NCBI RefSeq assembly: GCF_000317125.1
Contig: NC_019695.1
Span: 1,538,336-1,602,335 of the forward strand
Direction of reading: 5' to 3'
Length of the DNA stretch: 64,000 bases
Origin: Chroococcidiopsis thermalis PCC 7203
GTDB lineage: Bacteria > Cyanobacteriota > Cyanobacteriia > Cyanobacteriales > Chroococcidiopsidaceae
Below the pieces are notes generated by a model. The model was not told the DNA's origin. It worked only from the letters and a program-made list of their open reading frames with translations, and did not search any database. Shown piece after piece: positions 21,291-30,840 of this stretch. Position 1 is the first letter of the stretch. Every line of letters begins with the position of its first letter. Made by a program: the position numbers and the translations under genes.

Positions 21291-22565
21291 ATGCCTTCAG
21301 TGCTTCCCCAAGACTCTAACGTTGTCATTCGTCCCTTCCAATACCGAGATTTGGAAGCAATAGAGCGGCTTTACCAAGAGTCGGTTGAAACGGATAATCC
21401 AGATGCTGTCGCCGAGCTGCAAAAGCAATTGCATTGGCTGCACAGTTGGTATTGGTTGCTGAAGTTCTTTCGCCTGTTTCCTAATCCCCTTCAATACCGA
21501 TTCTGCCTTCATGTCGCGGAGCAACATCGCCAAGTTCAAGGCATGATTCAAGTCTGTCCCTTCAACCGCACTCGCAGTACGTGGAGAGTAGAGCGAGTCG
21601 CTGTCACTCCCCAAGTCCGCGCTCAAGGAATAGGCTCTCAACTGCTACGCCACTGTTTCGAGTCAATTCGAGAAGCTCGAACATGGCTGTTAGAAGTCAA
21701 TGTCAATGACAAGGAAGCACTAGCACTCTATCGCCAAAATGGGTTTCAAACTCTGGCGCAACTTACCTATTGGGAGATTGCTCCCGCTCTGTTGCAAGAA
21801 CTGGCGTTAGGCGAACCAGATTTACCTAACTTATTACCGATCGGTAATGCCGATGCTCAACTGCTCTATCAACTCGATACAGCATCCATGCCTCCTTTGG
21901 TGCGGCAAGTCTTCGATCGCAACGCCGACGACTTCAAAACAAGTTTGTTCGGTGGGTTGATCGAAGGCATTAAACAATGGTTAAGCAAAACGGAAGTTGT
22001 CAGCGGCTATGTATTTGAACCGCAGCGCAAAGCTGCGATCGGCTATTTTCAAGTCCATTTGTGCCGTCGCGGTTGCCAGCCGCACGAGGCAACGCTGACC
22101 GTTCATCCCGCCTATACTTGGCTTTATCCCGAACTGCTAACTCAACTTGCCCGCATCGCTCAAGATTTTCCTCCCCAAGCCTTGCGTCTGGCTTCAGCAG
22201 ATTACCAACCAGAACGAGAAGAGTATTTACAACAAATTGGTGCAGACCGCATCGAACACACGCTGATGATGTCTCGTTCTGTCTGGCACAAGCTACGGGA
22301 ATCAAAACTCGTTTCTTTGGAAGGGATGCAATGGCACGAAGTGCTGCAAGGACTGCAACCAGCCCGTAAACCCGTCCCTGGAGGGATGTCATGGGCAGGA
22401 CAAGGCAAGCCAGCACCAGAAACCATCCAGCCTAGCAAGCCACCATCCAAGACGGGACAGCAAAATTCACCCACAGAACAAATTAAATACGCCAGCCAGC
22501 GGGCTGACGAGATCGTCCAACCAACTGAATCTACTTCACCCAAAACAGAACGAGAGCGTGACTGA
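21291..22565 (+). CDS. GNAT acetyltransferase with disordered tail
   Basis: The protein has 424 residues. The N-terminal GNAT domain (about 10-170) has motif A RVERVAVTPQVRAQGIGSQL, with VRAQGIGSQLL as the acetyl-CoA loop, then WLLEVNVNDKEALALYRQNG, typical motif B. A second region (about 180-340) contains QVFDRNADDFKTSLFGG and VHPAYTWLYPELLTQLARIA and looks like a degenerate second GNAT fold. The last 70 residues are rich in Pro, Lys, Ser and Gln and probably disordered. Its stop overlaps the ruvX start by 8 bases, so the two are translationally coupled. The substrate is unknown. Confidence 0.8.
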   Translation: MPSVLPQDSNVVIRPFQYRDLEAIERLYQESVETDNPDAVAELQKQLHWLHSWYWLLKFFRLFPNPLQYRFCLHVAEQHRQVQGMIQVCPFNRTRSTWRVERVAVTPQVRAQGIGSQLLRHCFESIREARTWLLEVNVNDKEALALYRQNGFQTLAQLTYWEIAPALLQELALGEPDLPNLLPIGNADAQLLYQLDTASMPPLVRQVFDRNADDFKTSLFGGLIEGIKQWLSKTEVVSGYVFEPQRKAAIGYFQVHLCRRGCQPHEATLTVHPAYTWLYPELLTQLARIAQDFPPQALRLASADYQPEREEYLQQIGADRIEHTLMMSRSVWHKLRESKLVSLEGMQWHEVLQGLQPARKPVPGGMSWAGQGKPAPETIQPSKPPSKTGQQNSPTEQIKYASQRADEIVQPTESTSPKTERERD

Positions 22566-23064
22566 ACAAATGCGATCGCCGTCCACTACTGTGGTTAAAA
22601 CGCCTAAAGCATTTGTTTCCGCTTTGGGTCTAGATCTCGGTCGCAAGCGGATTGGAGTAGCTGGTTGCGACGGTACGGGTCTGATTGCGACAGGTCTGAT
22701 GACGATCGAGCGTAAATCTTTTGCTGAGGACTTAGCCCAACTACAGTCCCTCGTCCAATCGCGCCGCGTGCAAACAATAGTAGCTGGACTACCGTACTCT
22801 ATGGACGGTAGTTTGGGTTTTCAAGCTCGACAAGTCCAAAAAGTGGCGAAGAGAATCGCCAAAGCGCTCGACCTCCCCTTAGTATTTGTAGACGAGCGAC
22901 TGACATCTTTTCAAGCAGAACAATTCATGCACGCCGAAAATATCTCCCCCTCGCGACACAAAGCTCTGATCGATCGCAAAGCAGCTGCCATAATTCTGCA
23001 ACAATGGTTAGATACAAGAAGAAGTGAGCAGGGAGCGCACGAGCGATCGAGCAGTGAGCAGTGA
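22558..23064 (+). CDS. ruvX: Putative pre-16S rRNA nuclease / Holliday junction resolvase homolog
   Basis: This YqgF/RuvX protein has 168 residues. The RNase H-like motifs are ALGLDLGRKRIGVAGCD (first Asp), TIVAGLPYSMDGSLG and LVFVDERLTSFQAEQ (DER), plus the final IDRKAAAIILQQWLD. The family matures the 5' end of 16S rRNA in E. coli. GTG 22558 overlaps the upstream stop; ATG 22570 is the alternative. The last 14 residues (SEQGAHERSSSEQ) are repeat-encoded. The gene leads a co-directional group with DUF3727 and mltG. Confidence 0.9.
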   Translation: MTEQMRSPSTTVVKTPKAFVSALGLDLGRKRIGVAGCDGTGLIATGLMTIERKSFAEDLAQLQSLVQSRRVQTIVAGLPYSMDGSLGFQARQVQKVAKRIAKALDLPLVFVDERLTSFQAEQFMHAENISPSRHKALIDRKAAAIILQQWLDTRRSEQGAHERSSSEQ

Positions 23065-23208
23065 CCAGTGACCAGGAACAGTTATCAGACACGCACCACG
23101 CCTGAGCGCACCACACACCACTTTTTTGCCAACAACCAACAATTAGCAACTGATGACTCTTCCCATGTCCTCAGCTTTAAGCTAATCTAAAGTTTTCCGT
23201 CAGCTATT

Positions 23209-23793
23209 ATGGCTATGTTTTCATCGGCATTTGAAGAAAATAACGAATATTCCAATTCGAGTTCCGTCACGCTCAAAGACGAAGCAGGGCGAAGCTTAGA
23301 ATGTTACGTAGAGCGATCGCTGTTGGTCGAAGACAAAGAATATCTCTTACTCCTACCCGCAGATGCAGCAGTAGAAATTTTTGCTTGGCAAAGTCATGAT
23401 AGCGACGAGGAAGAAGCAGTTCCCGTAGAAGATGACGAAACCATCAATAGTATTTTTCCTACTGCTGAAGCCGTTCTCGCCGAGCAAAATCTAGTCCTCA
23501 AGCGGACAGCCTATGCTTTAACCGTAGCAGGGGAATTACCTCCAGTGGAAGAATCAGAATTGTTTACGCTGGAAATTGAAGATGACACCAGCGATATAGA
23601 ACCAGAGCAACTGCAACTGCTAGCTAGTTTCTACCACGAAGACCAAGAGTACTCTGTTTATACGCCCCTCGACCCCTTGTTATTCTTTGCGCGATTGAAT
23701 AGCTCCGGCAATCCAGAGCTACTGTCTCCAGAAGAGTTTCAAAAGTTACAACCGCTACTAGCAGAGCAGCTGATTGACGAAATGGAAGAATAG
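23209..23793 (+). CDS. DUF3727 domain protein
   Basis: This acidic, soluble protein has 194 residues. It consists of two related halves of the DUF1292/DUF3727 kind: VTLKDEAGRSLECYVERSLL with YLLLLPADAAVEIFAW, and FTLEIEDDTSDIEPEQLQLL with EYSVYTPLDPLLFFARL. It is conserved in cyanobacteria and plastid-bearing eukaryotes; the molecular role is unknown. It lies between ruvX and mltG on the same strand, a neighbourhood I recall as common in cyanobacteria. Confidence 0.85.
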   Translation: MAMFSSAFEENNEYSNSSSVTLKDEAGRSLECYVERSLLVEDKEYLLLLPADAAVEIFAWQSHDSDEEEAVPVEDDETINSIFPTAEAVLAEQNLVLKRTAYALTVAGELPPVEESELFTLEIEDDTSDIEPEQLQLLASFYHEDQEYSVYTPLDPLLFFARLNSSGNPELLSPEEFQKLQPLLAEQLIDEMEE

Positions 23794-23845
23794 CGTAAAC
23801 TACTGCCTTTAGATAGTAGTTGTCGATACCTATGGGCATATAGTA

Positions 23846-24904
23846 GTGCAAAAACTATTGAAGTGGCGCATAATTTGGGCTTTAATCCCCTTGACTCTAG
23901 GAATAGGCGCTTGGTCGAGCTGGAATTGGTGGCAGCACTCCAGCGCCCCGTCTCAACCTTTAGAGACAGCAAATGCTACGCAAGTGCAGTTTCGCGTTCC
24001 TCCAGGCACAGCTAGCCAGCAAATCGGCAAGCAGCTAGAGGCAGAAGGACTAATTCGCTCTAGTCAAGCATGGAATTTATGGGCAAGGTGGCTGCACTGG
24101 CGAAATCCCAATGGGGGATTTCAAGCAGGGACATATCAAATCTCTCCCAGTCAGTCTTTAGAAGAAGTGGCAAATAAGATCTGGCACGGTCAGGTAGTGC
24201 AGCAGAGCTTCACGATTCCTGAAGGCTGGTCTTTGCGGCAAATGGCGGCTTATTTTGAACAACAGGGATATTTCCCTGCTAGCGAGTTTCTCAATGCCGC
24301 CAGTCAAATTAAACGCGATCGCTTTTCCTGGCTACCTGCTGATATTCCCCATCTCGAAGGTTATTTATACCCCGACACGTACAAGATTGGTAGTGGTTCC
24401 GTTACGCCAACTCAGGTGGTGAACCAAATGCTGCAACGCTTCGAGCAAGTCGCTTTACCTTTATACGAACAAGGCAAAGATCGGACTGATTTCGACCTGA
24501 AGCAGTGGGTGACATTAGCTAGTATTGTCGAAAAAGAAGCTGTTATCCCTCAAGAGCGATCGCGAATTGCAGGCGTATTTGTCAAGCGATTGCAAAAAGG
24601 TTATACCCTAGGCTCCGATCCTACGGTAGAGTATGCCCTCAACCTGCGCCAAACAGCAGACCAGCCCCTGACTTACGCTCAAGTTAATACCCCTTCGCCA
24701 TACAATACCTATCGCAATCCAGGACTACCACCTACACCCATCGCTAGCCCTGGCATAGCCAGTCTCAAAGCTGCACTCGATCCCGAATCAACGCCCTATC
24801 TCTACTTTGTTGCCCGTTACGACGGCTCTCATGTTTTCAGCCGCACCCTAGCGGAACATAACGCCGCTCAAGCCGCCATCCGCAGGCAGCGGCAAAAAGG
24901 CTAG
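23846..24904 (+). CDS. mltG: Endolytic transglycosylase MltG
   Basis: The protein has 352 residues. One transmembrane helix (about 9-27, IIWALIPLTLGIGAWSSWNW) anchors it in the inner membrane. A LysM-like region follows (VQFRVPPGTASQQIGKQLEA), then the YceG catalytic domain with WVTLASIVEKEAVIPQERSR, where the second Glu in VEKEA is the predicted catalytic residue, and TLGSDPTVEYAL, PSPYNTYRNPGLPPTPIASP and SHVFSRTLAEHN. MltG cleaves nascent glycan strands and limits their length. The start is GTG 23846. It is 52 bases after DUF3727 and likely in the same transcript. Confidence 0.92.
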   Translation: MQKLLKWRIIWALIPLTLGIGAWSSWNWWQHSSAPSQPLETANATQVQFRVPPGTASQQIGKQLEAEGLIRSSQAWNLWARWLHWRNPNGGFQAGTYQISPSQSLEEVANKIWHGQVVQQSFTIPEGWSLRQMAAYFEQQGYFPASEFLNAASQIKRDRFSWLPADIPHLEGYLYPDTYKIGSGSVTPTQVVNQMLQRFEQVALPLYEQGKDRTDFDLKQWVTLASIVEKEAVIPQERSRIAGVFVKRLQKGYTLGSDPTVEYALNLRQTADQPLTYAQVNTPSPYNTYRNPGLPPTPIASPGIASLKAALDPESTPYLYFVARYDGSHVFSRTLAEHNAAQAAIRRQRQKG

Positions 24905-25355
24905 ACAGTTATCAGTTATCAGTTGTCAGCGAAGTAGTGCGTGGTGTGGGCTGTAGGTTGTGGGGTGTAGGGAAATTCTGGATTTTGGATTTCTCCTCTG
25001 CTTCCTCTGCTCCCCTGCTTCCTTGTCTCCCTTGCCTCCCCCCTCTCCCTTGTCTTCTTCACCCCTCACTCCTCACTCCTCACCCCCTACATAAACGTCA
25101 CATCCCCGTGTAAAATTCTGTAATGGGAGCGAGGTTGAATCATCATTCAATGAGCTAAACCCCAAGAGTGAAAAAGTGTTTGAAATGAGTGGGGATCTCA
25201 CCTGACGAAAAACGCATTATAAGCAATTGTTCGCATTTGTTGCCCGCACAAACAAATGTACTCTTGGTAATGAAAGCTAATATTCGCTTGATTGTCACTT
25301 GTCTTCACTAGCATTTTTATTGGTTAGATACAGACTTAAAAATTGAGGTTGATCG
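24905..25355. other. Repeat tract and psbO upstream region
   Basis: Bases 24905-25090 are repeat units (TTATCAG, CTTCCTCTGC, TTGTCTCCC, CCTCACT). The rest is the upstream region of psbO, with a small inverted repeat TTGAATCATCATTCAA (25134-25149) and no reading frame of coding character. A promoter for psbO must lie here, but I cannot fix the -10 with confidence. Confidence 0.55.
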
Positions 25356-26180
25356 ATGAAGTATCGCGCGCTAATTGTTGCCTTCCTAGCTTTGTGTCTA
25401 GGATTTCTTACTGCCTGTAGCGAACCCTCACAAGTAGCAAGCAGAGAACTACTCACATACGAGCAAATTAGAGGCACTGGTCTAGCTAATAAGTGTCCTC
25501 AACTGTCCGAAACATCTCGCGGATCGATCGCGATCGATCCGAATCAATCCTACAGAATGGTAGAACTGTGTTTAGAGCCAACATCATTCTTCATCAAAGA
25601 AGAACCAGTTAATAAGCGTCAAGAAGCAGAATATATTGCTGGAAAACTGTTGACTCGCTACACTTCGACCATCGACCAGGTACAAGGCGATCTTAAAGTC
25701 AATCCTGACAAAAGCTTGACTTTCGTTGAAAAAGATGGTCTTGATTTCCAAGCGATTACCGTACAATTACCAGGTGGTGAAAGAGTACCTTTCTTATTCA
25801 CAATTAAAAACTTGGTGGCACAAACTCAGCCCGGGTTGACCAGTATTAACACTTCCACTGACTTTGAAGGTAAATTTAACGTCCCATCTTACCGGACTGC
25901 TAACTTCCTCGACCCCAAAGGACGAGGCGTAACCACGGGGTATGACAATGCGGTAGCTCTACCTGCATCAGCAGACAAGCAAGGGTATGCCAATGTCAAG
26001 AGTGCAGGAATTGAAAACGGGTCAATTTCTCTCCAAGTTGCTAAAGTTGATAACGCCACAGGAGAGGTAGCTGGTACTTTCGAGAGCATCCAACCTTCTG
26101 ATACGGATATGGGTGCGAAGGAAGCTTTAGATGTAAAGGTTCGCGGTCTATTCTACGCTCGGATCGAACCACAAGCGTAA
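25356..26180 (+). CDS. psbO: Photosystem II manganese-stabilizing protein PsbO
   Basis: The 274-residue precursor has a signal peptide (MKYRALIVAFLALCLGFLTA, then CSEPSQ) for the thylakoid lumen. The mature protein has LTYEQIRGTGLANKCPQL and CLEPTSFF, the two Cys that form the conserved disulphide, and later GRGVTTGYDNAVALPA and KVDNATGEVAGTFESIQPSD, both typical. PsbO caps and stabilises the Mn4CaO5 cluster of photosystem II. The gene is transcribed alone and followed by a palindromic repeat and a rho-independent terminator. Confidence 0.97.
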   Translation: MKYRALIVAFLALCLGFLTACSEPSQVASRELLTYEQIRGTGLANKCPQLSETSRGSIAIDPNQSYRMVELCLEPTSFFIKEEPVNKRQEAEYIAGKLLTRYTSTIDQVQGDLKVNPDKSLTFVEKDGLDFQAITVQLPGGERVPFLFTIKNLVAQTQPGLTSINTSTDFEGKFNVPSYRTANFLDPKGRGVTTGYDNAVALPASADKQGYANVKSAGIENGSISLQVAKVDNATGEVAGTFESIQPSDTDMGAKEALDVKVRGLFYARIEPQA

Positions 26181-26212
26181 ATTGTTAGACAATTGAATCG
26201 GATGCAAGACCT

Positions 26213-26244
26213 GTAGGGGCGTACTGCTATTGTGCGCCCCTACA
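26213..26244. repeat. Dispersed palindrome GTAGGGGCG...CGCCCCTAC
   Basis: A 32-base interrupted palindrome lies just after psbO, the same family as at 19822, 42915, 61056 and 63757. The central bases differ between copies and the arms are conserved. Confidence 0.85.
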
Positions 26245-26370
26245 AGCGTATTGTATCGAGGAGAAGCGCTATGAAAAGCACAAGCAGGTACGTTATCAAT
26301 AACTGAACTTATCGGTAACTTAGAAGTGTCGATAAAAACTGCATGTTAAAAACTGGCTAAAAACTGTATG

Positions 26371-26392
26371 GGGGCGTTCAGCCCCTTTTTTT
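26371..26392 (+). terminator. Rho-independent terminator
   Basis: Stem GGGGC / GCCCC with loop GTTCA, followed by seven Ts (26386-26392). It is placed to end the psbO transcript about 190 bases after the stop. Confidence 0.8.
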
Positions 26393-26737
26393 GCATATAT
26401 TGCTAGCTACTTTATGTAGTTTTTTTTAGGAGGTTATCAGTAGAGCAAAAGTTACGTTAAACAAAGATCAGTGGAATTTCGGTAGCTGCGATTATGCAAA
26501 AGTTAATACCCTGGATTGTTGTCAACCCCTTATTCGTAATCTGTCTAGCGACCTAAAATTAAGCTTTTTTTCGACCGCACAAACAATTTTTCCCTGAATC
26601 TCCATTTATGAGTCATTCCAGTTTTTTCTAGCCTTTTCTACAACTTTGCTCCCTTGAGTATTTGTGGCAAAATGCGATGCCGAGTCATAAAACTTGCAGC
26701 AGTAGCTTCCGTAATATCGCTTAACAATAAATAAATT
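26393..26737. other. Upstream region of sigF
   Basis: This AT-rich stretch is without repeats or plausible genes. A short RBS-preceded frame of 11 codons (ATG 26271, stop 26304) lies before it, between psbO and the terminator, and is too short to call. The sigF promoter presumably lies here. Confidence 0.4.
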
Positions 26738-27520
26738 ATGGTTCTTACTTATACTTTAACGAGTCCCGAACTTAAACGCGAGAGCGCTCAACTGCTACGA
26801 GAATATCAACAGTCTCGCTCCGCAGCGATCCGCAATCAACTGGTGACACTGAATCTAGGATTGGTGAGAAAAGAAGCCCACTTTTGGAGCAATCAATGCA
26901 CGGAAAGTTATGAAGACTTACTGCAAGTCGGTTGTATGGGATTAATTAGGGCAATTGAGAGATTTGACTTATCTAAAGGTCATGCCTTCAGTTCGTTTGC
27001 CATTCCCTACATTCGGGGTGAAATTCAACATTATCTGCGCGATAAAGGGGTATTAGTGCGGATGCCGAGACGCTGGCTGGCGCTTCAGCAACAGGCAATG
27101 ACATTTTCTCAAGAGTGGCGCACGCAACACAATCGCCAGCCCACGGATGCTGAAATCGCCGCCGAGCTGGAAATTTCTATTACGGAATGGCAAGAAATTA
27201 AACTAGCATGGACAAATCGCTCCCCTTTAAGTTTGGATACTCCGGTGCAGGATGAAGAAGGAGCAATGTCTCTTGGTGAAATGGTTCCCGATCAACAATA
27301 TCGTAGCTTTCAACTAGCCCAGGAAGACCAACTGCGCCTACAACAAGCCCTAGTAGAGTTAGAGCAGCGCACTCACGAAGTCTTAAAATTTGTTTTTTTC
27401 TATGACTTAACTCAAAAAGAAGTGGCAGAACGATTAGGTATCAGTGTTGTCACTGTTTCCCGTTGTGTTAAAAAAGGACTTGCTACCTTGAAAAGATCGA
27501 TGGCAGGCAACGATGAATAA
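26738..27520 (+). CDS. sigF: Group 3 RNA polymerase sigma factor, SigF type
   Basis: The 260-residue sigma-70 family factor has no region 1.1. Region 2 is YEDLLQVGCMGLIRAIERFD and AFSSFAIPYIRGEIQHYLRD; the RMPRRW stretch leads into region 3; region 4.2 is the helix-turn-helix LTQKEVAERLGISVVTVSRC. The organisation is that of the sporulation/flagellar-like group 3 factors; SigF of Synechocystis controls pilin and motility genes and salt response. A gene with PilP-like features follows 178 bases downstream in the same direction, in keeping with a pilus connection. The symbol is by similarity. Confidence 0.85.
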   Translation: MVLTYTLTSPELKRESAQLLREYQQSRSAAIRNQLVTLNLGLVRKEAHFWSNQCTESYEDLLQVGCMGLIRAIERFDLSKGHAFSSFAIPYIRGEIQHYLRDKGVLVRMPRRWLALQQQAMTFSQEWRTQHNRQPTDAEIAAELEISITEWQEIKLAWTNRSPLSLDTPVQDEEGAMSLGEMVPDQQYRSFQLAQEDQLRLQQALVELEQRTHEVLKFVFFYDLTQKEVAERLGISVVTVSRCVKKGLATLKRSMAGNDE

Positions 27521-27698
27521 TTAGTTTTGATAATCAACTGATAGGTACTGACAGTAAATAATTCTGAAAAATTTTTAGTTAAATTAAAAACCTGGCTCGA
27601 ATTTGCTGCCATTGAGATTGAGGTAAATAAGCAATAAGGACGTGTTTGGTGTCATTCAACGCACTATCTAAATCATAAATAAAGGGTAAGGAAGGGGT

Positions 27699-29030
27699 AT
27701 GCATCGACTTTCAACGACCGCTGTAGCAGGAATGCTAGCTTTGACAATAGCCGGATGTAGTTCGGGAGGTGAGGAAACCAGTAGTACCAACGTCCAACCA
27801 ACGGCTGCCACTCAAGCCTCTGATTCTAGCCCAGAGCCGTCTCAGACACAGAGCCAGCCTATTATCGTGGCACAAAAACCAGATAACGCCCAAAAACTAG
27901 AGAAAAAACCAGACCAATCACCGCAGCCAGACCCAAAAGCTAGCCAAAAAACGCCGCCAATAGCTACACCAACAGATGGATTGATTCAGCCAACCAATTC
28001 AGACCGGCGCACTCAACAAGTCCAAAAAGGTCGTCCAGACCCGTTTGCCGAACTGTACGATGCGCAGCCAAAAGTAGCAGCAGCGCCAAAACCCCCGAAA
28101 CCGCCATCAATTCCTGCTACACCAGTCCTAAAGCCAGCTCCATTACCTCCTCCAATGCCAGTCGCGCCGCCACAACCAGATTTAGCTAGGGGTACGACTG
28201 TTTTAGGTGTCATTGAAGTAGGCAATCAGTTTCAAGCAATCGTTCAAGTGCCAAATGAGGCAACCAGCCGTTATGTCAGCGAAGGGCAACGGCTAGCTGA
28301 CGGACAAGTGACGGTGAAAAGAATTGAAATGTACCCAGGCTCCGAGCCAGTGGTAGTTTTAGAACAATTCGGTCAAGAGGTGTCGAGAGTAGTCGGACAA
28401 GAACCAGCTCAAGCAAATACTGGCACAACTCCAGGCTCACCCGGGAAAACCTCGTCTTCTATTTCCGTACCATCACTACCCTCTAGCGGTGTTATTCCTA
28501 GTGCAGGCGGACAAAATGCATTACCTCCATCTCCGCCAACGATGGAGAATTCAACATCAAATCAGCCGTTACCAGAAACTCCATCTCCAGAAGAACTGAA
28601 AAATCGGTTGAGAACCTCTCCGTTACCAACTGACGACCCAAACGCGCAGTCTTCCAGCGAGTCAGTGCCAGCAGTGCAGACAAAAACCTTTTTGCCAACC
28701 GTTCAACCTTCAACGGCATTTCCAGAAGAGGCACAGCCTACAGAGGCAAAGAGCGAGGTAAATAGCGAGAAAGCATCCCCACAGCCGGATAATACCCCAA
28801 ATACCCCAGAAGCAAAACCTGCTCATGACTCGCTGCCGGGAGTAGAAGGTGACAATATTAGTCAATTGCAATCTTCTACCAAACTGCCATCAGCCCAACA
28901 ATCTAAGCAGCGCTTGGTAGCTATATTGACTCGATCGCAAACTAATCGCACCACAACAGCGATACAATCAAACAGCAAGGCGAGAATATATCGCCAAGAA
29001 TTGATCGACCGATTGCTGAAAAGCAAATAG
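27699..29030 (+). CDS. Pro-rich lipoprotein with PilP-like region
   Basis: The protein has 443 residues. It has a lipoprotein signal (AGMLALTIAGCSSGG, lipobox IAGC, Cys at residue 20). Long low-complexity Pro/Gln/Ser/Thr stretches flank one conserved block at about 108-230. The block opens with KGRPDPFAELYD, like the RRDPF motif of the pilus protein PilP, and continues TTVLGVIEVGNQFQAIVQVP, VSEGQRLADGQVTVKRIEM and PVVVLEQFGQEV, a beta-rich PilP/GspC-type pattern. I infer a type IV pilus or secretion role in the periplasm, supported by the sigF neighbour. Confidence in the exact family is modest. Confidence 0.6.
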   Translation: MHRLSTTAVAGMLALTIAGCSSGGEETSSTNVQPTAATQASDSSPEPSQTQSQPIIVAQKPDNAQKLEKKPDQSPQPDPKASQKTPPIATPTDGLIQPTNSDRRTQQVQKGRPDPFAELYDAQPKVAAAPKPPKPPSIPATPVLKPAPLPPPMPVAPPQPDLARGTTVLGVIEVGNQFQAIVQVPNEATSRYVSEGQRLADGQVTVKRIEMYPGSEPVVVLEQFGQEVSRVVGQEPAQANTGTTPGSPGKTSSSISVPSLPSSGVIPSAGGQNALPPSPPTMENSTSNQPLPETPSPEELKNRLRTSPLPTDDPNAQSSSESVPAVQTKTFLPTVQPSTAFPEEAQPTEAKSEVNSEKASPQPDNTPNTPEAKPAHDSLPGVEGDNISQLQSSTKLPSAQQSKQRLVAILTRSQTNRTTTAIQSNSKARIYRQELIDRLLKSK

Positions 29031-29059
29031 CGGCTTGTCTCTCATAGCTCAATGTCAAG

Positions 29060-29359
29060 ATGCAAACACAGCAGGATAGTAAGTTAAGATATGAAATCTG
29101 TTTTCCTGGCTTGCCTTTAGCAGTCTATAGGGAAGTTGCTGCCCATTTACGTCAAGTGGAAGGGGTAGAAACAGGTCTGTATCCGGCAACGAACCAGCAA
29201 TTTGACTACAATCAAAGTCAAGTAGGCGGATTGTGGATTCAGTACGCTCCTACTGCTAGCTCGGCAAGTCGAGAATTAGTAGACCGGATTTTGGCTTACT
29301 ATCAGGCTCGGTACGAGCAGGGAGTCGGGAGTCGGGAGTCGGAAGTCGGGAGTAGTTAA
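29060..29359 (+). CDS. Conserved small protein, unknown function
   Basis: The soluble product has 99 residues (CFPGLPLAVYREVAAHLRQV, then VGGLWIQYAPTASSASRELV, then RILAYYQARYEQ). It looks like a compact alpha/beta protein of about 85 residues, to which a GGGAGTC repeat tract has added the tail GVGSRESEVGSS. It starts 29 bases after the lipoprotein gene and precedes hisS on the same strand. I do not recognise a family. Confidence 0.6.
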   Translation: MQTQQDSKLRYEICFPGLPLAVYREVAAHLRQVEGVETGLYPATNQQFDYNQSQVGGLWIQYAPTASSASRELVDRILAYYQARYEQGVGSRESEVGSS

Positions 29360-29420
29360 TTTCCAAATCGTCTGTCATCCTGAACTAGATTGCATACTTT
29401 ACAGAGATTATCGATCGCTG

Positions 29421-30707
29421 ATGGGAGAAATTCAGGCACTACGTGGGACGCGAGACATTCTGCCCGATGAGGTTGTCTTTTGGCAACGGGTAGAAGCAAC
29501 GGCGCGGCATATTTTAAGTAAAGCCGCCTACCGAGAAATTCGTACGCCGATTTTCGAGCAGACGACGTTGTTTGAACGGGGAATTGGTGAAGCTACAGAT
29601 GTAGTGGGTAAAGAAATGTATACTTTTGTGGATCGGGGCGATCGCTCGATTACCCTGCGTCCAGAAGGTACGGCTGGAGTTGTCCGCGCTTTAATCGAAC
29701 ATGGGCTATACGCTCAAGGCGGCGTGCAGCGTCTGTGGTATACAGGTCCGATGTTTCGCTACGAGCGCCCTCAAGCTGGTAGACAGCGGCAATTTCACCA
29801 ATTAGGTGTAGAGGTTATCGGTAGTGCCGATCCGAGGGCAGATGCAGAAGTTATTGCGATCGCTACAGAGATTTTACAAAATCTAGGGCTGAAAAACCTG
29901 CATCTCGACCTTAATTCAGTTGGGAACAAAACAGATCGGCACAATTATCGTCAAGCACTAGTAGACTATTTCACGCCCTACAAAGGCGAATTAGATCCAG
30001 ATTCCCAAGATCGCTTGACCCGCAACCCCTTACGAATTCTAGATAGTAAGGACGAGCGCACTAAAGAGATCGCTCAAAACGCTCCTAGCATTTTAGATTA
30101 TCTTGGCTCTGAGTCGCAGCAACACTTCGAGCAGGTACAGCAATTACTGAGCGATTTAGGCATTAAATACCAACTCAATCCCAAGTTAGTCAGAGGATTA
30201 GACTACTACACCCACACAGCTTTTGAAGTTATCTCCGATGACTTGGGAGCGCAAGCAACAGTGTGTGGTGGTGGGCGTTACGATGGGTTAGTCACAGAAT
30301 TAGGTGGACCCGATACGCCTGCGGTAGGATGGGCAATTGGTCTAGAACGATTGATTATTTTATTACAACAATTGCAAACGCCCCCAGTTTCGGAATTAGA
30401 TTTCTACGTAGTTTCACGGGGCGATCGCGCTGAGGCGCAAGCACTGATACTAGCACAGAAATTACGCCAAGCAGGGTTTAGCGTCGAATTAGACCTCAGC
30501 GGTAGTGCCTTTAAAAAGCAATTTGCCCGTGCTGATAAAAGCGGCACGGTGGCTTGTCTAATTTTGGGCGATGAGGAAGCAGCCAACCAAACTGTCAAAC
30601 TCAAGTGGATGGCAACTAAAGAGCAAACTGCGATCGCCCAAACTGAGCTTATGACAATGATAGATAGACTACGCGCAGACATTCAATCTTTTAGAGCCGA
30701 ACGCTAA
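29421..30707 (+). CDS. hisS: Histidyl-tRNA synthetase
   Basis: This class II synthetase has 428 residues. Motif 1 region starts ALRGTRDILPDE. Motif 2 is YTGPMFRYERPQAGRQRQFH followed by QLGVEVIG. The histidine-binding motifs LVRGLDYYTHTAFE and CGGGRYDGLV are present, motif 3 is VGWAIGLERL, and a C-terminal anticodon-binding domain begins near residue 330. Length is normal. ATG 29421 gives the expected N-terminus. Confidence 0.96.
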   Translation: MGEIQALRGTRDILPDEVVFWQRVEATARHILSKAAYREIRTPIFEQTTLFERGIGEATDVVGKEMYTFVDRGDRSITLRPEGTAGVVRALIEHGLYAQGGVQRLWYTGPMFRYERPQAGRQRQFHQLGVEVIGSADPRADAEVIAIATEILQNLGLKNLHLDLNSVGNKTDRHNYRQALVDYFTPYKGELDPDSQDRLTRNPLRILDSKDERTKEIAQNAPSILDYLGSESQQHFEQVQQLLSDLGIKYQLNPKLVRGLDYYTHTAFEVISDDLGAQATVCGGGRYDGLVTELGGPDTPAVGWAIGLERLIILLQQLQTPPVSELDFYVVSRGDRAEAQALILAQKLRQAGFSVELDLSGSAFKKQFARADKSGTVACLILGDEEAANQTVKLKWMATKEQTAIAQTELMTMIDRLRADIQSFRAER

Positions 30708-30840
30708 CCGTTGACGGAATAACCGATCTAGCTGGCTAACGAGCGCCAAACTCCAACTACAGCACAGAGGTTGGGCAAGTTTCTGCTGTATAACTTTACA
30801 CTCTTTTCACTGAACTTTCAAATAACCTTCACATAATCTT

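Noticed and set aside
26271-26306. 11-codon frame after a good GAGGAG site, downstream of psbO
   Set aside because: It is too short to support as a gene without conservation data.
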